A stretch of 10,998 nt of DNA from Lachnospiraceae bacterium UBA3316 (GTDB taxonomy: Bacteria; Bacillota; Clostridia; Lachnospirales; Lachnospiraceae), in assembly GCA_002361955.1 (NCBI GenBank), contig DESK01000053.1, positions 1 through 10,998 on the forward strand, given 5' to 3'. A model generated the notes under the pieces. The model ran no database searches and was not told the DNA's origin. It saw only the letters and a program-made list of their open reading frames with translations. Position 1 is the first letter of the stretch. Each line of letters opens with the position of its first letter. Made by a program: the position numbers and the translations under genes. Positions 1-9,204 of the stretch are shown in pieces.

Positions 1-17
1 GCGCCCATACTGGGCGC
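1..17. other. Short inverted repeat at window edge
   Basis: GCGCCC (1-6) and GGGCGC (12-17) form a perfect 6-bp stem around a 5-nt loop. Read on the minus strand it lies downstream of the cell wall hydrolase and of the hairpin at 29-50. What follows it in that direction is outside the window, so I cannot tell whether it is part of a terminator. Confidence 0.3.
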
Positions 18-21
18 ACAA

Positions 22-58
22 CAATAAACGGAGATGCTCCCGCATCTCCGCTTTTTTC
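22..58. terminator. Probable bidirectional intrinsic terminator
   Basis: CGGAGATGC (29-37) and GCATCTCCG (42-50) form a perfect 9-bp stem with a TCCC loop. On the plus strand the stem is followed by C and six Ts (52-57), a good terminator for a gene entering from the left. On the minus strand it is followed by TTTATTGTTGT, a weaker but usable U-rich tail, and it lies 18 bases past the stop codon of the cell wall hydrolase. It therefore probably ends that transcript and may serve both directions. Confidence 0.8.
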
Positions 59-68
59 TGCTTATCAA

Positions 69-1265
69 TTAATAGAACCAATGAGCGCCGATCTTCGTTC
101 CCCGGCCTGCCCCCGTATTAAAATACAATGCTCCGGGAACGGGATTCTCTCCGTTCAGCGCCGCCTGGGCCGCCTCATAGCAGTCATCCGGCGCGCCGCT
201 TGCCAGTACCTGATCCAGCCAGCCGCTGCCTGCCGGTGAGAACTGGCCGCTCTGGTAAACCACCTCCCGGATGCTTCCCGGATAGGAGCTGCTGGCAATC
301 CTGTTCATCACCACCGCGCCCACGGCTACCTTGCCCTCTCTGGACTGGTTTCCCGCCTCACAGTAAATCAGCGCGGCCAGCAGGGATACATCATCCGTAC
401 TGGCGGAGGTCACCGTCTCCTCGGAAGGCTCCTCCGTGTATGTATCCTCTGCCGTACTGCTGTCGGAAACGGAAGGATCCGCGTCGCTGCTGTCCGATGA
501 CGCTGCGTCCCCGGCCCCCGTGTCTGCTCCCGTTTCTGTGGAAGCGCTGTAGCTGTCGTCGGAAACGCTGTCCGCTGCGGAATAATCTTCATAGGAAGCA
601 GCTTCCCCGCTGTCTGCCTGGGCCTCCGAGGAGGTTTGTGTATCCGCGGCATACTCCGGCTGCCAGCTGGCTGCCGTATAGGTGCCGTCGCTCTCTCCGT
701 AAGCACCCTCCACCGGAATGGCTTTGTCCAGGATGGTCGTCTTCTGCACGTCCTCTGCCGGAACGTAGGCCACCGTCACATCGTCCATCTGAACGGCGTA
801 CCAGGCTCCCTCCTTCTCCAACAAAGTATATTCGCTGCCTCCCTTTGCCTTCTTCAATACAGAAGAACAGCAGTCAGGCTCCGCGAACATGGCCACATCG
901 TCCCAGGACACCTCCACCCCCGGCGTGCCGTACACGCCGGCCAGCTTCTTCGCCTGATCCCCATAGGCCAGAAATTCATCCTTGATATATCCCTCTACGC
1001 CGCCGGAAATGATATGGGTCCACTCCTCGCCCCTCTCAATAACCTCCGCCGTAGCCGCCTTGGGCAGGTAGCCCACGATCGCGCTCTCGGTAGACGCGCC
1101 CGCCCGGATATTCACCTGGGTGTTCACATTTGCCACTGCAGTAAAGCTCCACTTTGCGTCTTCTATCTCCGTATCGGATGCAGCCATGACAGCCATAGAT
1201 GAAAGCATGGAAATCGCAGCCACAGAAACTGCACAGCCGATCACAGGTCTCATTTTTATTCTCAT
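69..1265 (-). CDS. Secreted SH3-domain / SleB-type cell wall hydrolase
   Basis: A 398-residue exported peptidoglycan hydrolase. Residues 1-29 are a signal peptide: a basic start, a hydrophobic core and a likely cut after VMA or AMAA near residue 28. Residues about 48-100 form a bacterial SH3 domain (VNIRAGAS...VGYL, then EWTHI...GYI), and 113-173 look like a second, weaker SH3 unit. Residues about 196-291 are a low-complexity linker rich in Ser, Thr, Asp and Glu, probably a wall-spanning spacer. Residues 292-398 match the SleB/hydrolase_2 domain: ALIYCEAGNQ with likely catalytic Glu303, AVGAVVMNR, and the terminal GAHWFY. SleB family members cut cortex or vegetative peptidoglycan as lytic transglycosylases. 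The SH3 domains suggest a vegetative wall role rather than spore germination, but this is inference. The ATG at 1265 is chosen because AGGAGG lies 5 nt upstream; the in-frame ATG at 1286 lies upstream of that site. It has its own promoter. Confidence 0.9.
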   Translation of the reverse strand: MRIKMRPVIGCAVSVAAISMLSSMAVMAASDTEIEDAKWSFTAVANVNTQVNIRAGASTESAIVGYLPKAATAEVIERGEEWTHIISGGVEGYIKDEFLAYGDQAKKLAGVYGTPGVEVSWDDVAMFAEPDCCSSVLKKAKGGSEYTLLEKEGAWYAVQMDDVTVAYVPAEDVQKTTILDKAIPVEGAYGESDGTYTAASWQPEYAADTQTSSEAQADSGEAASYEDYSAADSVSDDSYSASTETGADTGAGDAASSDSSDADPSVSDSSTAEDTYTEEPSEETVTSASTDDVSLLAALIYCEAGNQSREGKVAVGAVVMNRIASSSYPGSIREVVYQSGQFSPAGSGWLDQVLASGAPDDCYEAAQAALNGENPVPGALYFNTGAGRGTKIGAHWFY

Positions 1266-1270
1266 ACAAA

Positions 1271-1276
1271 CCTCCT
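1271..1276 (-). promoter_or_regulatory. Ribosome binding site of the cell wall hydrolase
   Basis: A consensus AGGAGG on the minus strand, 5 nt before the ATG at 1265. It fixes the start there and excludes the upstream in-frame ATG at 1286. Confidence 0.85.
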
Positions 1277-1291
1277 GTGTAACCATTTTTC

Positions 1292-1323
1292 GGGAAAATA
1301 TTACAGAATATTACTTTTTCCCC
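1292..1323 (-). promoter_or_regulatory. Leader hairpin with 10-bp repeats (and possible second promoter)
   Basis: GGGAAAA (1292-1298) and TTTTCCC (1316-1322) can pair, with an inner AATATT/AATATT stem around ACAG. This would form a hairpin in the 5' leader of the hydrolase mRNA. No T-run follows, so it is not a terminator. The same stretch has AATATTAC twice, at 1297-1304 and 1307-1314, exactly one helical turn apart, which could equally be a DNA-binding site. A weak second promoter can also be drawn here: TTGTAA (1331-1336), 17 bp, TAATAT (1308-1313). Confidence 0.35.
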
Positions 1324-1324
1324 T

Positions 1325-1359
1325 AATTTGTTACAAATTTATTACGTTTGTTACAAACG
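1325..1359. promoter_or_regulatory. Tandem operator-like dyads
   Basis: Two palindromes share the core TTTGTTACAAA. One is AATTTGT-T-ACAAATT at 1325-1339 and the other is CGTTTGT-T-ACAAACG at 1345-1359. Each has 7-bp perfect arms around a single base, and their centres (1332 and 1352) are 20 bp apart, about two helical turns. They cover the predicted transcription start and the first ~30 transcribed bases of the hydrolase, a position typical of repressor sites. The regulator is unknown. Confidence 0.6.
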
Positions 1360-1360
1360 C

Positions 1361-1389
1361 ATTATATATTAATTACACAGGCTTGTCAA
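1361..1389 (-). promoter_or_regulatory. Consensus sigma-A promoter of the cell wall hydrolase
   Basis: On the minus strand TTGACA (1384-1389) is followed by exactly 17 bp and TATAAT (1361-1366), a perfect match to the vegetative promoter consensus. The start site should be near 1354, giving a leader of about 89 nt. A promoter this strong next to operator-like dyads suggests expression limited by a repressor. Confidence 0.88.
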
Positions 1390-1435
1390 GAAAAACATAA
1401 AGCCAAATATTTCCCTTTCTCTGCGGCGCGTAATC

Positions 1436-2212
1436 CTACAGCCTTCTCTGCCGGAGCGCCTCATACATCAGCACAGCCGAGGCCACCGCCGCGTTCAGGC
1501 TCTCCACATGGCCGCACATGGGGATCCGTATATAAGAATCCGCCAGGGCTGCCGCCTCCTCTGTCAGCCCGTTTCCCTCATTGCCCACCAGGAAACCGCA
1601 GCCCCGCCTGTAATCCGGTTTGTCGTAGCTGTCCTTCCCTTTCAGATGGGCGGCATACAGGGCGATCCCCCGACGCTTCATCTCCTCTGCCGCAGCCCCC
1701 AAATCGCTCACGTAGCAGAACGGCATCCGGTAAACGGAGCCCATGGTGGACCGGATGGTTTTGGGATTATAGATGTCCACCGTTTCCGCCGTCATAATCA
1801 CCCCTGTGACTCCCGCCCCTTCTCCTGTGCGCAGAATCGTCCCCAGGTTTCCCGGATCCTGGAGATTTTCCAGGATCATCAGCAGGGGACTCTCCCCGCC
1901 CAGCACCTGCTCCAGGGAGTAATGCTGCCTGCGCACCACGGCTAGGATTCCCTGGGGCGTTTTCGTGTCCGCCGCGGCCTGGAATACCCTGTCTTCCACG
2001 ATTTCCAGGTTCCGGCAGCCCAGAAGCTCTGCAGCCTCCGGCTTCTCGGAAAAGCTTTTCGAGATATAGACCTGTTCTACCAGCTCCCTGGGAGCCTCCC
2101 GATACATCTTGATCCCCTCCGCCACAAAAACATCCTGCTCCTTCCTGGCCTTTGCCTTTTTCTGGAGCTGTATCAGGTTTTTGATCCGGGGATTTGAAGT
2201 ACTTGTGATCAT
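1436..2212 (-). CDS. TrmH/SpoU-family RNA 2'-O-ribose methyltransferase
   Basis: A 258-residue SAM-dependent RNA methyltransferase of the SPOUT class, similar in length and layout to RlmB/YsgA-type proteins. The N-terminal part (to about residue 90) fits the small substrate-binding domain, including DVFVAEGIKMYREA. The catalytic domain carries the three family motifs: ENLQDPGNLGTILRT at 115-129 with the conserved Asn and Arg, FLVGNEGNGL at 207-216, and IPMCGHVESLNAAVA at 230-244, which form the knotted SAM pocket. The target nucleotide (probably in 23S rRNA or a tRNA) cannot be read from sequence. The ATG at 2212 is used because AAAGGAG lies 5 nt upstream; the longer frame would start at 2257, inside a hairpin. 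It follows ktrA by 67 bases, and no terminator is seen between it and the hydrolase. Confidence 0.9.
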   Translation of the reverse strand: MITSTSNPRIKNLIQLQKKAKARKEQDVFVAEGIKMYREAPRELVEQVYISKSFSEKPEAAELLGCRNLEIVEDRVFQAAADTKTPQGILAVVRRQHYSLEQVLGGESPLLMILENLQDPGNLGTILRTGEGAGVTGVIMTAETVDIYNPKTIRSTMGSVYRMPFCYVSDLGAAAEEMKRRGIALYAAHLKGKDSYDKPDYRRGCGFLVGNEGNGLTEEAAALADSYIRIPMCGHVESLNAAVASAVLMYEALRQRRL

Positions 2213-2217
2213 ACATT

Positions 2218-2224
2218 CTCCTTT
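2218..2224 (-). promoter_or_regulatory. Ribosome binding site directly after a hairpin
   Basis: AAAGGAG lies 5 nt before the methyltransferase ATG at 2212 and decides that start. It is separated from the hairpin T-run (2229-2233) by only four bases. Confidence 0.85.
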
Positions 2225-2227
2225 CAA

Positions 2228-2268
2228 GAAAAAGCTCCAGGAACGGCTTTGGGCCATCTCTGAAGCTT
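2228..2268 (-). terminator. Terminator or attenuator after ktrA
   Basis: On the minus strand the arms 2253-2268 and 2232-2247 form a stem of about 16 bp with a few G-U pairs and one A-C mismatch, around the loop CCAAA. The stem runs into a T-run (2229-2233). It starts 11 bases after the ktrA stop codon, so it is well placed to end the dnaE-pfkA-ktrA transcript. Its tail leads directly into the ribosome binding site of the next gene. Confidence 0.75.
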
Positions 2269-2279
2269 CCCTCTCTATC

Positions 2280-2927
2280 TTACTTTATCTTTTTCAAATC
2301 GTTGTTATTTCCCACCGTCAGGATTACCTGATGGGGCACCAGAGGCTCATCCGGGTTCAGGTTCGCGTTGATCTTCTCCCCTTCTCTGGCTGCAATGATA
2401 TTCACCCCGTAGCGCCTCCTTACATCCAGCTCCCGGAGCGTCTTTCCCACCCAGGCATCGGGAACCTCAAGCTCTGCCATGCTGTAGGTCGCGGACAGTT
2501 CGAAGGTATCCATAAATTTTCCAAAAACCATATTTCTGGCGATTCGGGAACCCATCTCCCTCTCCGGGAAAATCACCTGGTCGGCGCCCACCTTTTTCAG
2601 CACCTCCGCGTGTGTCTGGGAGTTGGCCTTAGAAAGCACATAGGGAATCCCTGCCTCCTTGGAGAGGATCGTAGCCATGATACTGGCCTCCATATCCCCG
2701 GATACCGCCACGACCGCGCCGTCCATATTTCCGATCCCCAGGCTTTGGTACACATCCTGGTCTTTCACATTCGCCCGCACTGCCAGAGTCACATCGCCTG
2801 CAATATCCTCCACAATATGTCCGTCAATATCTACCGCCAGCACCTCGCAGCCATTTCTCGCCAGGGATACCGCCACACTGTAGCCAAACTTTCCCAGGCC
2901 GTACACAACAAATGATTTCGCTGCCAT
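2280..2927 (-). CDS. ktrA: KtrA/TrkA-type potassium channel gating subunit
   Basis: A 215-residue cytoplasmic RCK protein. Such proteins form an octameric ring that gates a KtrB/TrkH-type membrane pore in response to ATP/ADP or NAD(H), and in many Firmicutes to cyclic di-AMP. The RCK_N Rossmann fold starts at once, with GLGKFG at 10-15 and an acidic residue ending the second strand (Asp33 in AVDID). The signature GADQVIFPEREMG lies at 114-126. The RCK_C domain occupies about 138-213. Length is typical for KtrA/KtrC. The start is clear: AGGAG overlaps the TAG stop of pfkA, 5 nt before the ATG, so translation is probably coupled to pfkA. No pore subunit gene is in the window, so the partner must lie elsewhere, as for KtrC and KtrD in Bacillus subtilis. 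The choice between the symbols ktrA and ktrC is uncertain. Confidence 0.9.
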   Translation of the reverse strand: MAAKSFVVYGLGKFGYSVAVSLARNGCEVLAVDIDGHIVEDIAGDVTLAVRANVKDQDVYQSLGIGNMDGAVVAVSGDMEASIMATILSKEAGIPYVLSKANSQTHAEVLKKVGADQVIFPEREMGSRIARNMVFGKFMDTFELSATYSMAELEVPDAWVGKTLRELDVRRRYGVNIIAAREGEKINANLNPDEPLVPHQVILTVGNNNDLKKIK

Positions 2928-2935
2928 AACCTCTC

Positions 2936-3910
2936 CTATACGGTAAGAGCCTTGCTCACCTGATACTGATACTCGCTGATGCTCTTCTTCATCTTCAGCG
3001 CCTCATCAATGTCAAAATCCGTGTACTCGCCGTTCTTGTAGCATACCACGCGGTTTGATTTTCCCTGGGTAAGCAGATCCACTGCGTAAGCGCCCATGAT
3101 GGAAGCGTATACACGGTCACGGCAGGTGGGGCTTCCGCCTCGCTGCATATGTCCTAAGATCGTGGCTCTCGTCTCTACGCCGGTAGCCGCCTCGATACGT
3201 CTCGCCATGCTGACAGAGTGGCCGATTCCCTCCGCGTTGATGATGATGTGATGCTTTTTGCCCCTCTTCCTGTTGGCAATGATATTATTGATCAGCTTCT
3301 GCTCGTCATAGTCATACATCTCCGGAAGCAGGATGTCCTCCGCGCCGTTGGCGATACCGCACCACAGGGCGATATAGCCGGCGCCTCTTCCCATAACCTC
3401 GATGATACTGCATCTCTCATGGGAGGAAGCCGTATCACGAACCTTATCGATAGCTTCCATAGCGGTATTTACCGCCGTATCAAAGCCGATGGTATAATCG
3501 GTGCAGGCAATATCCAGGTCGATGGTGCCCGGTACGCCGATCGTGTTGATTCCCTGGGCTGCCAGCTTCTGCGCTCCGGCAAAGGAACCGTCTCCGCCGA
3601 TCACCACAAGGCCGTCAATGCCGTGCTTTCTGCACACCTCTGCGCCCTGCTGCTGTCCTTCCAGCGTACGGAACTCTGAGCAGCGCGCCGTATAAAGGAT
3701 CGTGCCGCCCTTTGAAATCGTATCTGACACGTTGCGTGCCGTCATATCAATGATCTCTTCGTTCAACAATCCATTATAGCCCTTCAGGATTCCCTTTACC
3801 TTCAGTCCCTTGTAAATGGCCTGACGAACTACTGCGCGGATCGCCGCATTCATACCTGGTGCGTCACCGCCGCTTGTCAATACTCCGATTGTTTTAATCT
3901 CTTTTGCCAT
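2936..3910 (-). CDS. pfkA: ATP-dependent 6-phosphofructokinase
   Basis: A 324-residue PFK-1 that phosphorylates fructose 6-phosphate to fructose 1,6-bisphosphate, the committed step of glycolysis. Length fits the bacterial homotetrameric enzyme. Nucleotide-binding motifs are TSGGDAPGMNAA (12-23) and GGDGS (105-109). PGTID (127-131) carries the catalytic base Asp131, and MGR is at 173-175. GHMQRGG (253-259) supplies sugar-phosphate ligands. Gly108 and Gly128 stand at the positions that are Asp and Lys in pyrophosphate-using enzymes, so ATP is the predicted donor. One departure from E. coli is Leu132 where TIDND has Asn; I recall this TIDLDIACT form in clostridial PfkA proteins. The start has GGAGG 7 nt upstream. 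It follows dnaE by 64 bases without a clear terminator and precedes ktrA by 8 bases, so the three are probably one operon. Confidence 0.97.
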   Translation of the reverse strand: MAKEIKTIGVLTSGGDAPGMNAAIRAVVRQAIYKGLKVKGILKGYNGLLNEEIIDMTARNVSDTISKGGTILYTARCSEFRTLEGQQQGAEVCRKHGIDGLVVIGGDGSFAGAQKLAAQGINTIGVPGTIDLDIACTDYTIGFDTAVNTAMEAIDKVRDTASSHERCSIIEVMGRGAGYIALWCGIANGAEDILLPEMYDYDEQKLINNIIANRKRGKKHHIIINAEGIGHSVSMARRIEAATGVETRATILGHMQRGGSPTCRDRVYASIMGAYAVDLLTQGKSNRVVCYKNGEYTDFDIDEALKMKKSISEYQYQVSKALTV

Positions 3911-3974
3911 GATCTTACCTCCGTAAATCTGCCAGTGCTTCTATTTTTAAATATAGACATTCTTTTCCATCATT

Positions 3975-7454
<3,480 letters not shown>

Positions 7455-7460
7455 CGTTTT

Positions 7461-7467
7461 CTCCTTT
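7461..7467 (-). promoter_or_regulatory. Ribosome binding site that sets the dnaE GTG start
   Basis: AAAGGAG lies 6 nt before the GTG at 7454. It begins only five bases after the T-run of the preceding terminator (7473-7478), which leaves no room for a promoter between them. Confidence 0.85.
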
Positions 7468-7472
7468 CCAAG

Positions 7473-7517
7473 AAAAAAGCGCAGACCCTCCCTGCGAATG
7501 GCGGAGGAGGCCTGCGC
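7473..7517 (-). terminator. Intrinsic terminator or attenuator between CPBP protease and dnaE
   Basis: On the minus strand GCGCAGGCC (7509-7517) pairs with the stretch ending GGTCTGCGC (7479-7487), one pair being G-U. Pairing extends inward through TCC/GGA-type bases with a bulge and a loop of about a dozen bases. The stem is followed at once by TTTTTT (7473-7478). It begins 22 bases after the stop of the CPBP protease gene and so can end that operon. Being immediately upstream of the dnaE ribosome binding site, it may also limit readthrough into dnaE. Confidence 0.82.
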
Positions 7518-7539
7518 ACTTCCCTGTCTTACTGTAACA

Positions 7540-8454
7540 TCATACAATCTCTATCAGCACCATATATACGACTGCCAGCACCACGGCAGCCACAAAGCTG
7601 GGCGTCACAAAGCTTTTGCCTGTCCCTTCCGGCAGGGGATGTCTTTTAAAACACCACCGCATATGGGACTCACGCTTGCAGTGCTTTGTCATCCAGACCA
7701 TCACACCCATCGCCAAAGCCGTAGTTCCCAGAGCAAGAACTCCCATCACGCCCACCGTATAGACCAGGGCCTCCTTTGTGATGTCCGCCTGGGCTGCCGT
7801 CTCCCCGGCCAGCCGTTCCATGGGCTTCTGCAAAGCCATCAGCAGCACATTCCAGCCGTTGATGGCAAAATGGGCCGTCATAGAGGCGTAGATGCTTCCC
7901 GTTATCTCCAACATCACCGAAAAGATCACTCCCAGCACCGCTGCGTAGAAAAACTGGTTCAGGTTCCGGTGCATAATACCAAACACCAGGGCACTGGCCA
8001 GCGCCCCCATGAGCACCCCCTTCTCCCGGTAAGCATGGTAAAAAACTCCCCGGTAAACCAGCTCCTCCACCACCGCCGGAATCACGGCAATGACCAGCAG
8101 ATTCACCCAAAAGGAATTTTCCATAAACTGGACGCTGCTCTCACTCACATAATTGGTAGCGAACAGCATGGAAAAGGCGTTGATAAACGTCACCAGCGGA
8201 AGCAGGAGAAGCCCCGTAAGAAACGACATAAAGACCGTCAGCAGGTCTATACGCCGGAAGGGGATCCACTCCCTGGGATAAATCCTTTTGATCACCATAT
8301 ACACGACTGCCGGAAGCGCAAAAAGCGCCTCCCCCGCCACAGAAAGCTGCACGTTGCTCAGGCGGCTCAGGATTCCTCCCAGCAGAAACGGAGCGGCCAG
8401 AGCCCAGACAATCAGGCACAGAAACAGCCGGTTGATACTTTTCGTTTTGTTCAT
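7540..8454 (-). CDS. CPBP-family intramembrane metalloprotease
   Basis: A 304-residue polytopic membrane protein of the CPBP (CAAX protease and bacteriocin-processing, Abi) family. The glutamic-type or metal-dependent active site motifs are all present inside membrane segments: EELVYRG at 130-136, FGIMH at 158-162 and HFAIN at 195-199. I count roughly eight or nine hydrophobic segments, near 9-29, 38-56, 70-97, 114-129, 146-160, 166-184, 186-206, 228-255 and 282-303. A basic loop (about 257-280) precedes the last one. Family members process bacteriocins, prenylated proteins or membrane signalling substrates; no substrate is evident here. The start codon is one base past the stop of the methyltransferase gene, and its ribosome binding site AAGAGG lies inside that gene's last codons, so the two are translationally coupled. 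A terminator follows. Confidence 0.88.
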   Translation of the reverse strand: MNKTKSINRLFLCLIVWALAAPFLLGGILSRLSNVQLSVAGEALFALPAVVYMVIKRIYPREWIPFRRIDLLTVFMSFLTGLLLLPLVTFINAFSMLFATNYVSESSVQFMENSFWVNLLVIAVIPAVVEELVYRGVFYHAYREKGVLMGALASALVFGIMHRNLNQFFYAAVLGVIFSVMLEITGSIYASMTAHFAINGWNVLLMALQKPMERLAGETAAQADITKEALVYTVGVMGVLALGTTALAMGVMVWMTKHCKRESHMRWCFKRHPLPEGTGKSFVTPSFVAAVVLAVVYMVLIEIV

Positions 8455-8455
8455 C

Positions 8456-9055
8456 TTATTCCTCTTTTTCTAAGGTTCCTTGCTTCTTTACCAGCAGATT
8501 CAGCCATCGCTGGCCGTTCCCCCGGACATCCTCGCTTTGCCACATATCAAGGATCTCCAGATTTTCCTGCCGTTTGACCATCCGTTTGGCCGTTTTCTCT
8601 GTATAATCATGGAACAGCCTGTGATTGCGTATCTCCTCTGACTCCCCGTACCGGAAGGACATATAGAGAATCCCTCCGGGCAGCAGGGCGTCTGACACCT
8701 TTCCCATAATGCGGTCCATATCCTCCTCAGGCACATGAAGCAGGGACGCGCAGGCCCAGATGCCGTCAAAGACCTCATCAAACTCCATCTCCTCAAAGGT
8801 CATATGCAGTACTTCCTGATCCGTATGGATCTCTGCCAGCCTGCACATCTGCTCCGAGCCATCCATCAGCGTCACGCAGCAGCCGGCCTCCTCCAGATAA
8901 ATGCTGTCTCTCCCGGAGCCGCAGCCCAGGTCCAGTACATCCGCGTTTTCCGGAAGCAGCTCCAAAAAGCGGTCCAGAATTTCCTCCATGCCGGCGTCTA
9001 CCGTATTTTCAAAATAACTGGCGGCATAGCGTTCATAATAATCAATCGAATCCAC
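8456..9055 (-). CDS. Small class I SAM-dependent methyltransferase
   Basis: A 199-residue cytoplasmic Rossmann-fold methyltransferase. Motif I is VLDLGCGSGRDS at 40-51, the glycine-rich SAM loop. An acidic residue after the second strand (Asp65 in LMDGSEQM) should bind the ribose. Motif IV-like FDGIWACASLLHVP lies at 96-109, followed by LLPGGILYMSF at 124-134. The C-terminal WLNLLVKK is shared with a widespread family of small methyltransferases whose substrates are unknown to me, so no specific function is given. The start is GTG at 9055, supported by AAGGAG 7 nt upstream; the next ATG (8989) would remove the conserved N-terminal helix YYERYAASY. It leads a two-gene unit with the CPBP protease. 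A leader of about 80 nt runs back to a candidate promoter at 9143-9171. Confidence 0.86.
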   Translation of the reverse strand: MDSIDYYERYAASYFENTVDAGMEEILDRFLELLPENADVLDLGCGSGRDSIYLEEAGCCVTLMDGSEQMCRLAEIHTDQEVLHMTFEEMEFDEVFDGIWACASLLHVPEEDMDRIMGKVSDALLPGGILYMSFRYGESEEIRNHRLFHDYTEKTAKRMVKRQENLEILDMWQSEDVRGNGQRWLNLLVKKQGTLEKEE

Positions 9056-9094
9056 GTTCTTTCTCCTTAATCATTTACAGCCTTGTTGTAAAAT

Positions 9095-9103
9095 ACTATA
9101 ACA
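9095..9103 (-). promoter_or_regulatory. Possible extended -10 promoter for the methyltransferase
   Basis: TGTTATAGT on the minus strand is an extended -10 element (TGn plus TATAGT). No good -35 box is found 16-18 bp upstream. It is an alternative to the promoter at 9143-9171. Confidence 0.3.
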
Positions 9104-9142
9104 GTCCGAATACCTGAACCGTTACAAAATACTTCTTTTTTC

Positions 9143-9171
9143 AGTATATACGAAACATAATCGGAAAGCAA
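9143..9171 (-). promoter_or_regulatory. Candidate promoter for methyltransferase-CPBP protease genes
   Basis: On the minus strand TTGCTT (9166-9171), 17 bp and TATACT (9143-9148) give a plausible sigma-A promoter with a weak -35. The start would be near 9136, leaving an ~80-nt leader before the GTG at 9055. The gap between cvfB and the methyltransferase (9056-9204) contains no gene and no convincing minus-strand terminator. Confidence 0.45.
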
Positions 9172-9204
9172 ACCCTTTTTACATGGGGCAGGTATTCCTG
9201 CGTT

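Noticed and set aside
128..985. 285-codon plus-strand frame opposite the cell wall hydrolase
   Set aside because: Its Pro/Arg/Ser-rich translation is the mirror of the hydrolase codons and low-complexity linker. No start signal.
1325..1359. WalR (YycF) binding site
   Set aside because: The half-site is similar, but the arrangement is two inverted-repeat dyads 20 bp apart rather than a direct repeat with an N5 spacer.
7455..7547. Longer dnaE start at 7547
   Set aside because: It would translate through the terminator hairpin and add residues absent from the family. The GTG at 7454 has a proper ribosome binding site and the conserved N-terminus.
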